From Leidyana gryllorum EB-2025a (lineage: Eukaryota > Apicomplexa): a stretch of DNA of 64,000 nt. Below, piece after piece: positions 33,544-45,548 of this stretch. Made by a program: the position numbers and the translations under genes. The stretch spans positions 1 to 64,000 of the forward strand of contig JBLWGC010000186.1 in assembly GCA_048772705.1 (NCBI GenBank), read 5' to 3'. How positions within the stretch are numbered: position 1 is the first letter of the stretch; every line of letters begins with the position of its first letter. The notes below the pieces were generated by a model. That model had not been told where the DNA came from. It searched no databases and saw only the letters and a program-made list of their open reading frames with translations.

Positions 33544-36073
33544 TTAGGGAATGGGGTGTAATCCGAGGTCCGGCACTCCCATCAACGAGAGGGCGTTGGA
33601 GGGAGGCGGGAAGGGTACGGCTGCAACAAACAACACGTCAGTGCCTCATTTTGATCGCTAAACTTACAGGGCAAATGCCCACGTTTGTCTCGTGGCTTCC
33701 ACTTGTTCATGTACGGTTTCACTGGCGGGTCGCACACAGCTCGGAACTGCAGCGCGTCGCTGCAAAGCAGCCGCAAGGCCGCCTCGGTGTCATATCGGCA
33801 ATGGTGCAGAAGCTGCAAAGGTTGAACCGCACATTGAGAGAGAGACTAGGCAGATACCGCTCTCACCTTGAGGGCAAATTCTTGGGTGGGGGGCCATTGG
33901 ATCCACACAGGCCACAACGCGACCGCTTTGTGGACATATTCCGTCACTGTAGTACAAATGGTATCAGTCCGTGGCCTCATCCTAAGCTTACGGTCTCTCT
34001 CGCTCAGAGGCACATGTTCCTTGCCACTATCCTGTCTCCGCTTCTCCAGCTCTGTGGCCGAGAACACCAGTCTGCAGGTGGACGCAGTGGCCATCCGGTG
34101 GATAGGGACCCGCCCCAGATGATCTCTCGGAAGGTATTGGATCACCGACTGTCTATCCATCGCCATATAGTTGAGACCAAATTCTTTGGCCTCGAGGAAG
34201 TGTTTGTTCACTCCTGGAACTTGGAAGCTCGCTCCAACATTGACCTTCGCCTGAACCCCCTGAATGTCTTCCTGAACCTCTTCTTTTTTCGCCCGTCTGT
34301 TCTCCAACACCTGAGCTCGTCTGGTGGATCTACGAGGTTGATCGAGCTCAGCAACGTTTGTGTCTTCATCGCTCTTCTGCTTGGCACCGGTGGTCGCGGC
34401 GGTACCAGTGGTCGTGGTGGTTCTCCTCCCCATGATATGTGGTTTGGCCGCAACTTCGGCCTTGACATCTGGTTCGGCCTGTTCGATACCTTCGTCAGAC
34501 AGAGGCGGAGTGTCCGGAGAGGCTTCGGCCATAGACGCCTGCTCCATTTCAGCGCGGACCTCGGACTCCCGCTTCGATAACATGTTATATAATGCGCCGT
34601 GGCGTTGAATGGCTCGACGGATGCCTGCCAACGCCAAGAGTATCCTCGGGGGAAACGTATCGGTGGAATGCAGCGGCTCGTTCACGAACTTGGTCACCTC
34701 TTCCATCCACTGAATAACGTTGCCCGGATTCTGCGAGGGCACGCTGGGCTCCGCCATATCACCTTCGTCGCCCGAAGCAGCCGTCGTTGGCCCCCCCGCG
34801 CCGCCGCCCGCACTCAATAGAGTCAGAAACTGAGGAACGCCCCTTTTCCAGTATCGCTGTATGGGAGCCGCCATGCAGTAGGGACAGTACCACTCGGCTT
34901 CTTTCAGACACAATGGCTCTCGACTGCTCCCAGACCCCTCCTTCAAATCCTCTTCCGCCCGTCGGCTCGCCGCCTTGAGGCCGTGCTTGGCGATGGGGAC
35001 ATACATAGAAGAGGGCCTCTCCAAAGGTTCCAGACAGTCCGGGTGGAAGGCAAGCGGACAACAGTCACAGCACAGCAAATCACCACCTCCCTATATCGAA
35101 ATAATGAGATGAGTCGTTTCCATGGATTCCATCATTATGAGACCCCAATGAGAAAGACTCAATATGAGACAGAGAGAGAGAGAGAGGGAGACAAACAAAT
35201 GGACACACACACTCGTCAACGACGGGAGAGTAACTCACCCGACACTCGGCGCAGATTTGAATATTCTCAGCTGCGAGTTCGATGTGTTTAGCCGTTCGCA
35301 AAGTCTCGAGCAACGCTTTGGTCGAGATGTCGAATGTCATGAGTTGGTTCTGCATTGATTGTGTCTGGGGTGAGCTGGAATGTCACTCACCTCATGATGG
35401 CGTGCCAAGTGAACTCCAAAGTCAACTTCGTTACCTCGACTTGGGTGCAGTTCTGGAGAAGCGTCTCTTGCCCGGGCGGCAGCTGCACTCTGCTTTGGCT
35501 CTCGTCTACGAGATTTCGGCTCCTCCTCTGAGGCGAAGACGAGGATGAGACTTTCTCCCACTTTGGCTCGCCACTTACTGAGAGTTTCCCGCTCTGCGGG
35601 CTTTGCCATCACCTTTTGGCTCGCCGGTCGTCGGGCCCTTCCGGCTCGCGATGTTACACGCGGCTGAGCCGTGTCACCATCAGAGGTGCCACCGTGATCA
35701 CTCGACCCCTCGTCATCGGCTTGCGTTTTCTTGGCAGCAGAAGCCGAAGCTGTGCGCGCAGTCACTGCACCTGCAACCGAAAGATGAGCTCGTGTGTGTG
35801 TATGTTCTCGTGTGCATCTGTTTGCTCACGTGTGCGTTTGGATCCCTCTGCGACCTGTTCGGTCTTGACTTTCTTCTCGTCTCGCTGGTTCTCGTCATCT
35901 GAGGGTTGTGGTGGGCTTCTTCGTTTCTTGGAACGGGTGGACTTGGACGACCGTTCCTTTTTCAACTCGGAGTCGGAACCTGCAGATTCGGGTTGCTTGT
36001 CTCGGCGTCGTGATCGTCTCTGAGGGGATGCATCAGACATTGCCGTAGCACCCTCGTTGCCAGCACCATCCAT
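33544..36073 (-). CDS. PHD finger nuclear protein, 726 residues
   Basis: Six exons (36073-35830, 35770-35391, 35349-35239, 35090-33867, 33812-33668, 33620-33544). The basic, Ser/Lys-rich N-terminus (RRSRRRDKQ, SKSTRSKKRR) suits nuclear import. A PHD finger spans exons 3-4 (ICAECRGGGDLLCCDCC, then FHPDCL and EWYCPYC). Disordered acidic regions follow. Near the end LLHHCRYDTEAALRLL resembles the helix found after ELM2 domains. PHD fingers usually read histone H3 tails, so a chromatin role is likely. It sits 28 nt after POLE2. Confidence 0.75.
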
Positions 36074-36101
36074 GTCTGTGCTGGCCAAAAAAACAACACA
36101 A

Positions 36102-38612
36102 TCACGCAGCAAGTTCTCTTGACCGGAACATTTGAACTTCACCCGAAATTGAGTCATAGATCGCCCACACCCCCTCATCGCCAGCAAAGGAACCCAGACT
36201 CATAGTCACGTGACCTGTAGGTAGCTTGTGCGTGTAGCTTGAGCACGTGGTATCTCCAATGACAACCTGCAATCTCTTTCTGCCCGGCCGCACATTGGCA
36301 CACCCACCAGATTAGGCAAAGGATCCAACCACAATAGACTGTCGTGCTCAGGGGGGATTGTAACTAGCCTTCGCGGGAAAGGAGAAGCGATTGGGAGCAG
36401 AGAACACTGACCCAACATGACTTTTGCCTGCCAAAGACTCATTTCTTCGGGTGTGGGATACAACCCTTTGTAGTAAGGGACGTGGGCCCCAACATGTCTA
36501 TCGAAGAGGAGAGGGAACTCGTTGGCTCGGATCACTGCCATTGTGCATCCCATTTGCTGAATTCTTTACCGCCACCATATTAGAGAGAGCAGCCATCCCG
36601 CAAAGGTCTCTCTCACCTCACAGGGTTGCCTACGAAAGATATCTGAGCGTGGGGACACACCCTCTCGACTTCGGCCTTCAAGAAAGTCGTCAGCGGCTCG
36701 TGGATGGCGGGCCGAGGGATTGTAGCCAAACCGGGATCGTGCGGTCCGGGGACAAACAAGAATTGGCACCCACTGTTTGCGAGGCGAGGGTGTCTCACAA
36801 ACTCATTGTAGAACAATCGCCACGTGACAATATAATCCTTGATGGCACGATACCGTCGCATAGCCCAACATGAGGCCGAAGGCAACATATGGGCGACCGT
36901 TGACTCGGGATCCGGCGCAAAGTTCAGCCCAAAGTCTCCCATGATGACGAACCCGACCGGGAAAGGCATCTGTGACCCCTCACTCTTACTCTCCATATCT
37001 TCCGGGCGAGTCACATCTGAGGCCATTCGTTCGAAGACTGAGGCATATTGATGACTGTCCCGAATCGTCCGACGAAACTTGTCGACTCACCGTCCAACAA
37101 GCGCTTGAATCTCATCGCTGTGTCTGGATCCTCCAACTTGACATCGTTCAGAAACACCCAGTTCTGTCTGGCCAAATCCCGGAGTCCCTCGTTCGAAGAA
37201 GTGGCGATTTTGGCCAAGTCAGCCATAATCCTCCCTCTATGACGCTGATGCAGAGACGTCTCACTCATTTAACCACTCAGCAGCCGAGACCCACTTCTTC
37301 TTGGAGGTTCACAGTCGTCTCGACGAAGCTTTTCAGCGGCGACTCAGAGTTGATGCTCAAGTCTACCCGTGCAGTCAGTTATGAGTTACGAGTCTCTCCC
37401 CGATTCTCACCATGCCACGGATGAGACATCTCGGTCGCCCACATCGTCGGTTCTTGGCCAGCACGGCTGACGAGTGTGCCCCTCACAATGACAATATGCC
37501 CGTCCAGGAAGGGAGCGTCCTCAAACTCACACTATGATGGATTCTCTTCACAGCTGATACGATCACCCACCTCGGAGAGATCGAGATCGACGATCAGACC
37601 CATATCCTCCAACTGCCAAACCTTCTTGGTGTCTCCGGTGTCCAAGTTGAGTCTCTGAGTCGCCCGCAGGAATCCAAGCAGACAGAGATCTTCGTCTACT
37701 CTGGAGATCATCACAAACCACCCGGTACCCCAGATCGTGATCACCTTCGAGCCCCAAAGCATGTTCAAGTCCCCGCACTCGTTTCGAGTACGGGCGTGTC
37801 TCGTCTTCCATAGAGTTGTTGAGCATTGTTCCGACATTCTCCGAATCGTCCGCCCACCACGTCACAGATGGATCCCTCTTCAGTCTCTGGAATTCGCATA
37901 TTTGTGCACCTCCCTCCCCACGTAGCCCGTCTTACTTCCACGACCAAATGGTATCTTTGCCGGTACATGTGTGCCTGTGCCAACGGTCCCGGCTGCAGAG
38001 TGGGTGGATTCACGAGCCGTCGCCATCGCTGATGAGACAGAGAGAGAGCTGTGGGTTAGTTTGAAGCTCAGATTCAGACGTTACTTTGTTCTGAGCATCG
38101 AAAGCACAGCGTTCTCCAGCACGCAGAATAGAATCGGCCCCCGCGTTGGTCATATCATAGTAGACAGTGGCTTTGCGAGCGGATCGCAGAACGTGTGCGA
38201 GGTTTGTGTACAGTTGACGGTGAATGAGTGACGACGAAGTATCAGTTAGAGTTGAAGACAGATTCAAGTTCAGGGACAGATCGGCTGGCGTCCCTACGGG
38301 AATCATCGGGGTAGAGATAGACTCATCCTGTGTGAAGAGAGGCGTGTCAGTGGAAGGTGCCTCGTTTGGTGCTGCGGCGTCCTTCAAAGCATCTATGACA
38401 CGTTGTACGTCATCCGCTGTGATTTCTTCGGTCTCGGCGGTCTCTTGTTCCTTCAAATGGTCATCCAAGACTTCAAGAAATCCGACCAGAGCGGCTTCCA
38501 GATTATCAGGGCCGACGCTCGCAAGGTATCGGCTGAGGCAGACGGCGCCAGCCTCGGCGACCTCACAGTTGAATTCAGTTTGAAACAGATCTATCACCTC
38601 AGACGGGTCCAT
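36102..38612 (-). CDS. POLE2: DNA polymerase epsilon subunit B (POLE2/DPB2)
   Basis: Ten exons (38612-38085, 38028-37936, 37886-37729, 37700-37571, 37531-37411, 37362-37295, 37244-37091, 37037-36617, 36563-36308, 36266-36102); 697 residues, close to yeast Dpb2. An N-terminal helical domain is followed by the OB-fold (LGFLRATQRLNLDTG, then QLEDMGLIVDLDL). The inactive phosphoesterase domain follows (VGFVIMGDFGLNF, FLFVPGPHDPG, FVGNPVRIQQ, LDPLPNLVVIGD, then VTMSLGSF). It is the accessory subunit of the leading-strand replicase. The exon 3/4 intron is only 28 nt (37701-37728). Confidence 0.87.
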
Positions 38613-38640
38613 TATATACACTGACTTTGAAAAAGTGGTC

Positions 38641-39803
38641 TCAATTCACGGGCACATACTGACGAGGAGGCTCTTTAGTTCTGGATCGGCCAAAGACGCT
38701 GAACACAGAGTTACTCGGGGCGATCCCTCGCTGATGGGCGAAAGCTTCATAGGGACTGGGGCGGCGTCGCCGCCGAGCGTAGCATACACAACCACTCCCG
38801 GCCAGCGCCACAGCACCCACAGAAGCCAACATTAGTCTGCCGGTATGGGATGTAGAAGATTTAGATTCAACAGCAATAGTGACCGGAGCGATCCCAGGAA
38901 GGTCGTCGGGTTGGTCGTTGCTTTCGGCATCGTCAGACTCATCTTGGCCGACATCAGCCTTCGGGAAGACGCTATCGTTTCCAGACAAGCGATTCTGGAG
39001 GATGTTCCTGGCGTCATCGATCTCGTCTCGACTGCGCACATCCAGTCCTGGCGGGACAGCAGCGGGGGCTAAGGTTACCGTCTGGACTCCCCCCACTAAC
39101 CCAGTTTGCGCGTTATCAGAATCAGCGTCAGCTTTGCTTCCCTCCTCATCGCTGTCTGCCGGTGCCTCCTCGCCGAGTTGCTGATTGGTGGCTTCGCCTT
39201 GAGCGTTTCCCAGGAGGCCATTGAGGAAGTGGAAGCCAGGCTGACTGGTGGGTAATACGGGCGACACATTTGGATCATCAGCGTTGGGAGGGGCTTTATT
39301 TGGATCCGCCGCCGGTTGCAAGGCGGTCATCAAAACTGCTGAAGGCGCAGTGTCGTCGCGGAATAAAGCATCGACATCGACCTTCGTGACTCCTTCGGGC
39401 AGACTCAAATTGAGGGCGGGTAATGGAAGAGGCGGCAGGTCAAGTGCCGATGCCGCTTGGGTGGGGGCGTTCTCGGGCTTTGCGGGGACAGTCATGGACT
39501 TGATGAGATCTGGAGGCGGCGGGGCGTCGCCATTGTCCTCGACGTTCGGGGCAGCAGGGATACGGAACGGTCTGAGGGCCGAGTCTCGCGGTTCGGCATT
39601 GTCAGCAGGGAGGTCGACACCAAGCTTTGCCGCTAGCTGGGGAGAGCCGAATAGAGCTTTGACCCCACCCGCCTCTGATGAGAAGGGACAACAGCAGTTA
39701 TCAAACAGACAAAGAGCGAGAACTGACCTCCAGCAGCAGTGTCAAGAGACCCCTCGACGACGACAGCTAGGGCAACGAAGAGCAGATACAATTGTATCCC
39801 CAT
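38641..39803 (-). CDS. Type I membrane protein, 369 residues
   Basis: Exons 39803-39728 and 39674-38641 across a 53-nt intron with the donor GTCAGT. A signal peptide (MGIQLYLLFVALAVVVEGS) precedes a long Pro/Ala/Asp-rich, probably disordered ectodomain. One membrane helix follows (LMLASVGAVALAGSGCVCY), then a stop-transfer RRRRR and a short cytosolic tail. No known domain; surface or secretory-pathway location is inferred. It is first in a minus-strand run, 28 nt before POLE2, and its ATG faces a GalNAc-transferase ATG across 37 bp. Confidence 0.7.
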
Positions 39804-39840
39804 AGTTGGTGGTGGTCAAAAAACTTGTTCTTCTTGTCTG
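39804..39840. promoter_or_regulatory. 37-bp divergent start region
   Basis: The membrane-protein ATG (39803, minus) and GalNAc-transferase ATG (39841, plus) are 37 bp apart. A later transferase Met near 39871 would widen this only slightly. Confidence 0.35.
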
Positions 39841-42236
39841 ATGCGTGGCACCACATTGCACAGCAGTCCGACTATGCGACTTCGTCGTCTGGCTCGCCGA
39901 ATTAGGTATGGCGGCGGCGGATGTCTGAGGACAATGCTGTTCCTTTGGCCCTTTTGTACTGCCATTCTAGTGTATCTGTACTTCAGTCGATGGAATATGT
40001 CGACGCTGAACGATACGCAGATAGTGACACCGCGGGGTTTATTCAAAGGCAAATACGACGCCGGATTGGCGGCCACAGAGGAGTACGACATTCCCTTCTG
40101 GGCCCCTGATCTAGATCCACAAATACGCAAGGGCGCCAACGGTCCCCCTTTATTGACCGAAATACCTCCCAGACCCAAGTGGTTCAAGAAGATTGCCACT
40201 GAGATGCGGTTTGCGTACTTATCTGACGAAAAGCTTATGCCATATGTGGGGTCCGCGCAGTGGGCAGGAAAGTTCAAGAACGCGAGTCGCCCCTATTATA
40301 ATGCGCTGGCCGTGTTCCCCAAAGCCTCGGACACACCAGATGAATTCGGGATCACCAGAATGCATGGAATCCTCGGCGTTGACGAAAATGCCAACCCGCT
40401 CTGGAGACCTGCGAGTCAACCACCTCCGGCCAAAGAGTACCCGGGCGGTCTGGAAGCTGCCTTGAAAAATGGCGGCTTCTACCTAAATCTCTCGAATGCT
40501 CTGCCCCTCGATAGAGAAGTTCCTGATTATCGCGAAGACGTCTGTAAAGAACAGACCTTCGATTTAACAAAGCTCCCCGATGCCTCGGTGGTCATCACTT
40601 TCTATAACGAACCCCTCTCCACCCTTCTGAGATCAGTTCACAGTGTTCTCAACCGCACCCCTCCCCCGATTTTGCGTGAGATCATTTTGGTAGACGATCA
40701 CTCCAACCTCACCGAGAACCTCCCCGGCTCCGCACTGTATTACTATATCCAAACCCTCCCCAAGACCAAACTCATCCGCATGGGTGAGCGCAAAGGGTTG
40801 GTGCACGCGCGTCTCGCCGGAGCCCGCGCTGCGAGTGGCAAAGTCCTCGTTGTCCTCGACTCGCACATCGAAGTCAACGCCGGCTGGCTAGAACCCATGT
40901 TGAATCGGATTGCTGAGAACCCGTAAGCCAAGCAAAGATTACCTCAGACGACTCAACACACACACACACACACACTCTCTCTGCAGGAGCTCTATTGTGT
41001 TTCCGCAAATTCTCGCCATTAACCCGGAGAACTTCAGTTACGACATACACAGTGGGATCGGATGCCGAATCAGTTTCAGATGGTCGATGGTGGAGCAGAG
41101 CTCACTTGCGGGAAAGGTTAAAGATCCCAGTCCTGTGGAGTCCCCGTCCATGGCTGGTGGCCTCTTTGCAGCCGACTTGGACTACTTTTGGCACATTGGT
41201 GGCTACGACGAGGGATTTAGTATGTGGGGAGCCGAGAACGTGGAGATGGGATTCCGCACGTGGCAATGTGGCGGCAGAATGGAGTGTCTGCCGTGCGCCA
41301 AGACGTTCCACATCTACCGCAAGAAGTGAGTCTGGGCCTGGGGCAGAGGAAAGACGTCTTGTCGTGCAGGGGGCATGGCTACGAGAGTCCGCACGACGCC
41401 ATTGTGCGTAACAGACTCAGGGCCGCTCGAGTGTGGACTGATGAGTTTTATGCCATTGCTGAGATCTTTATCCGAGGGAAAGAATTGCCCGACATGGGCA
41501 ACTTGGATAAGGTGAGCAGAGCGAGCAACAAGGTGTGGTTTCAAGTGGCCGCCGTAGATGTTGGCTCTGAGAGAGCGACTTGGATGCAAACCCTTCAAGT
41601 GGTTCTTGGACAATATTGATCCGGGCCACAGCATTCAGTCTGTGGAGTCGGTCGAATACCACGGATTCGTGCAGACCCGCCACCCGGAGCTTACTCGGTA
41701 CTGTTTGGATACAATGAGCAAGAACGAGGCGGGTGAAGAGTTTGGTCTCTTCCCTTGCCACTGGGAAGGCGGTACTCAAAACTGGGTCAAGGTCAAGTAA
41801 GTCAAAGCGGTGACACAGCAATCTTCGAACCTCTGATACAGAGAGACTTCTCAAATCCTGCCTGTTTGCAATGAGAGACTGTGCTTGTCTGCCAAGTTAA
41901 AGTTCGAGACGTGTGCTGATGCGAAACCAGCGACGGCCACGTGGTTCGTCTACGACGTGGACAAGCGGCTCAACATTGTGATGCTCAAACAGAAACAGTC
42001 GCCTGAGAAGTGTCTTACTGCCAAGTCTCACCCGGTAGGCCCAGTACAGAACGAGGTGCACATCTCTCCCTCGCCAGACTCGGCTCGTCATGGAAGATTG
42101 TGTTGAGCTGGAGCAAAGTCAGCTGTGGTACTGGACGCACTATGTGCCCAAGGAGGTCCCGGCCCTGACTTACAGTGAGGAGTACCTACGAGAGCGAGAA
42201 GCTTTCAAGGCTCCTTGGCAGAAGATAGATAGCTAG
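39841..42236 (+). CDS. Polypeptide N-acetylgalactosaminyltransferase (GT27), paralog B
   Basis: Six exons (39841-40922, 40987-41325, 41370-41511, 41558-41796, 41842-42034, 42078-42236); 717 residues. A basic cytosolic N-terminus precedes the anchor (MLFLWPFCTAILVYLYF). The catalytic motifs nearly match paralog [50 protein letters not shown] and [14 protein letters not shown] ricin-B-like domain follows (CLSAKLKFETC, then SQLWYWT). Several introns fall at equivalent places to paralog A, so the pair arose by duplication with introns. Both should act on Ser/Thr in the Golgi; divergent stems and lectin tails suggest different substrate choice. Confidence 0.92.
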
Positions 42237-42317
42237 TAATTAGTTGCACGTTGTGCATGTGACATTTGACAACCTCTGTGAAGTAATATAAAAGCAGTTA
42301 CAGTGAAGTGAAAGGCT

Positions 42318-43097
42318 ATGCCACCGAGAGGACGAGAATCCCAAAACCGCCAAGACTCCCAGGCATCCAGATCATCATCCCCCAGCCCCCAACGATTCGA
42401 TCCTACACCAAACACCACCCATAACGTACCCAGTACCATCACTGAGCCTTCCCATACTCCCAAACCTGACATGGACAGCGTTATGGCGCCGTCCGGAGGC
42501 GGACACCTCCAAGTCAATCTTGGCGGTCTCCCTGTTAGCTCCCCATCCCCAACTCCCACTCCTGGTAGTGCAGTGGCCCAAAATGTGCAGAGTCCAATCC
42601 CACCCGACGAGAGACCCGCGAGCAAATTCGGCCTTGAAAACGACGAAGGGGGAGGATCCAATGAATCCGCGTCAGTATACTTTGATCAGAAAAGTCGACC
42701 ACCAGCAAATGTTCCCACTTCGGATTTCGAGGAAGAAGGAGCAGACACCGAGACAGCTCACGGGCACCTGTCTAGCGTCCCTGCCACAGCACCTGAGCGA
42801 CCCCATCGCGATGTAGACTCATCACCCAGTGAAGAGGGTGGCTCGATACCCCAGCACGTTGGGAGACGTCGGATGGCGCCTCGTCCGCAGCAGCTTAGAC
42901 CAGGCAACTGTCTGTCTCGGGATAACCCCTTCTTAGCCTTAGGATATCAGATGTTTGCGAACCCACGGTGCGATGTGCCAGACTTGCCATCGTATATCGA
43001 CGGTACAGCCAAGGTACTTCCCTCTGAACATGGCTTGGTGGCAAGAGCGTTCCATAGAGCTCAGCTCCCTCCGGAGCCAGAGCCCTTTTTTAACTAA
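42318..43097 (+). CDS. Disordered Pro/Ser-rich protein, 259 residues
   Basis: Single exon from ATG 42318, composed mostly of Ser, Pro, Gly, Asp and Glu with no hydrophobic segment. The C-terminal 70 residues look more ordered (SRDNPFLALGYQMFANPRC, then DLPSYIDGTAKVLP) and may be the functional core. No family recognised. It precedes the next gene by 13 nt on the same strand, which suggests joint transcription. Confidence 0.6.
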   Translation: MPPRGRESQNRQDSQASRSSSPSPQRFDPTPNTTHNVPSTITEPSHTPKPDMDSVMAPSGGGHLQVNLGGLPVSSPSPTPTPGSAVAQNVQSPIPPDERPASKFGLENDEGGGSNESASVYFDQKSRPPANVPTSDFEEEGADTETAHGHLSSVPATAPERPHRDVDSSPSEEGGSIPQHVGRRRMAPRPQQLRPGNCLSRDNPFLALGYQMFANPRCDVPDLPSYIDGTAKVLPSEHGLVARAFHRAQLPPEPEPFFN

Positions 43098-43110
43098 ATA
43101 ATATTTAAAC

Positions 43111-43870
43111 ATGCTGACCTCCCAAGAAGCCAACGGGGCCCATATCTACTTTTACCAAACCCTCGTCGCAATCTGTGTAAGCCTTGAGGCCAGAGAATGT
43201 ATCACGTGTCGTTCCCGCTTGCCAACAGGCCGCAAAGGGAGATGACTGGACCGATATTGTAGAACAAGAAGAGAAGAGGCTATCCAGTGTCATCGCCGAG
43301 GCCAAACAGGCCGGTCGCGGTATAAGAAAAACAGTTCCAGCAGCCGAACTGCCGCCAGAGATTCAGGCATGTCTCATCCCAAAGTTGGGTCCCACCGATC
43401 CAGATGCAGCCGTGTCGTCGTCAGACGAGGACAAAGATGGAGCCGAAGCGAGCAGTAGCGATGAAGAGAACGACGAGGGACCCCAGGCCGCCCTCAAACC
43501 CACGAAACGTCAGAGCCGCGTTCGGGGATTGCTCTCTGTGGCTGGGTATGGACTCACTGATGTCACCTCGGCGGGTGGTGGGAAGCCCCGTAATCGCAAG
43601 GAGCCGCCGAATAGAAAACGGCCGCTCTCCGCCATCAGAACCGATCGCCTAATGGAGGACCCGTTTCCTGAACACTTCCCCCACGACTTCTTTCCAGGAT
43701 CCTACGAGGCCGGTCGAGTGTACATGGCCAGGGATATATACTACAACTACAGTGAGAAGGAAAAGGCGCGAGCCGCAGCCAAGAAGGGGCCCGGAAGGCG
43801 CGATCGCGGCTTAATAGTGGGAAATCTAGTCAAATCGTCAGCACGACCACCCCCGTTCGTGTTTAGATGA
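43111..43870 (+). CDS. Acidic/basic uncharacterised protein, 235 residues
   Basis: Exons 43111-43176 and 43229-43870 across a 52-nt GTAAGC...CAACAG intron, phase 0. The start is MLTSQEANGAHIYFYQTL. A charged helix follows (WTDIVEQEEKRLSSVIAEAK), then a Ser/Asp/Glu tract (SSSDEDKDGAEASSSDEEN) and a basic Pro-rich region. The C-terminal part has an aromatic block (DPFPEHFPHDFFPGSYEAGR). Composition suggests a nuclear protein with casein-kinase-2-type sites. Family unknown. Its stop is 30 bp from the converging ProA stop. Confidence 0.6.
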
Positions 43871-43900
43871 ACAAGAAGAAAGTTAAAGAGAATGACGCAA

Positions 43901-45411
43901 TTACAACAAATTACGATGGGTGAACTGAGTCTTAGTCCCGATGTCTCCAATGCAATGGCCGTTGCCGGTAAGTCTGCGGAGGGAAGGTAGATGGAACGGA
44001 GGTGAGGCAGACGAAAATGGAAACGAAGGCGTTGAGGCGTGGACGGAGGCGGGGAGGCGGGGACGGAGGCGTTGAGGCGGAGACAAAGTCAGGGACACTT
44101 ACCGGTATTTGTACAATGTGAGACCCTCCAGGCCGACAGGTCCACGAGAGTGGATGCGGTTGGTGCTAATACCGACCTCTGCACCAAAACCGTAACGGAA
44201 GCCGTCAGCAAATCTGGTAGAGCAGTTGGCGTACACACCAGCCGAGTCGACTTCCCGCTGGAATTGTTCGATCTTGGACTGGTTATCCGTCATGATGCAG
44301 TCCGTGTGACCAGAGCTATAGGTGTTGATATGCTCAATGGCTTCGTCAATGTTGTTCACAATCTTTACTGCAACAGTGTATGTGAGGTACTCTGTGCCCC
44401 ACGCCTTCTCGTCTGCCGCTTCAGTGCGGTCGGCGGGCAGATACTTTGCGCTCGCCTCGTCAGCTACAAACTTGACTGGCCACTGAGTGGTGGCCTCAGC
44501 ATAGAGTGGTAGAATTTTCTCAGCGATCTGCAGATACACACTTTCGAGTCCGAGGCGAGTATCCACTTCAGTAGACTTACATCTTTATGGACGAGGAGCG
44601 TTTCACACGCGTTACAAGCGGCAACATATTGAGTCTTTGACTCCACCATCACGCGAACAGCTTTGTGCAAATCCGCAATCTCATCGTCGACGTATATTTT
44701 GCAGATACCATCCGCATGTCCGAGGACGGGGATTTTGGTGGACTCTGGAGGCGGATTGGGGGCGATTGAGTGCAGTATGGTCTCACCTTTGATGTTCCGC
44801 ACCAATGCGTTGCTGCCGCGAGGAACAACGAGATCAATGTATTTGTCGCATTTGAGGAGTTCAGCGACTTGTTCCCGTGTCTCCACAAGTTGGAGGGCGT
44901 TGATGGGCACTCTGAACTCTGAGTTCGCTTTGGCCAGAGCGCTAGTGATAGCACGGTAGATGGCGCTGTTGGTATGGATAGCCTCTTTGCCACCCTTGAG
45001 TATCAGCGCGTTGCCAGATTTCAGCGCCAACGAACTGATCTGTACTCCCGCTTCCGGACGAGCCTCGTATATCGTCAAGAGGACGCCAATAGGACACGAG
45101 ACACGTTCCAGAATCAAGCCGTCAGTCAACTCTGTCTTCAAGTCGACCTTGCCGACAGGGTCGTCCAATTTCATCACCGCTTCCACTGAGCCAATCATAT
45201 CGGTGAACTTCTTGTCATCGAGAACCAATCGTTTGGCCAGCGGGCTGGCCGGATCACACTTGGCTACATCCTCCTTGTTGGCGGTCAAAATGTTGTCCCG
45301 TTCGGACACCAATGCCTCAGCGATATACTCCAAGGTGCGGTTTCGTGCCTCTGCACTCAAACCCGCCAGCTGACGAGATGCGATGCGAGCGTTCTGTGCC
45401 ACACTCTCCAT
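43901..45411 (-). CDS. proA: Gamma-glutamyl phosphate reductase (stand-alone ProA)
   Basis: Exons 45411-44581, 44527-44103 and 43973-43901; 442 residues, the normal length for the single-domain enzyme. Landmarks: [45 protein letters not shown], then the catalytic cysteine in [15 protein letters not shown] (about Cys266), and [15 protein letters not shown] near the end. It reduces gamma-glutamyl phosphate to glutamate semialdehyde in proline synthesis (NADPH). Animals and plants use a kinase-reductase fusion (P5CS); here no kinase domain is attached. The last intron (129 nt) contains a GC-rich minisatellite. Confidence 0.92.
44012..44096. repeat. GGACGGAGGCG(TTGA/GGGA)GGC minisatellite in the ProA intron
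   Basis: Imperfect tandem copies of a ~15-18 nt G-rich unit (GCGTTGAGGCG, GGACGGAGGCGGGGAGGCG) within intron 43974-44102. Confidence 0.85.
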
Positions 45412-45548
45412 TATTGAATACAAATTTGGAATCAAAGTTACTTTAGAGTTCTTTAGATAGCAATGACTCAGGACTACTTTCGATGTGTGTGTGTGTGTGT
45501 GCATTGTGTATTTCTCTTCTGCCCATTGGACGGACTGGCTGAGGACTA

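Noticed and set aside
33114-34580. 488-codon plus ORF across prefoldin and PHD genes
   Set aside because: Antisense to the PHD exon, with no recognisable domain; the minus-strand models splice cleanly.
34787-35061. Minus/plus alternative frames in the PHD exon
   Set aside because: Shadows of the Cys/His-rich PHD coding frame.
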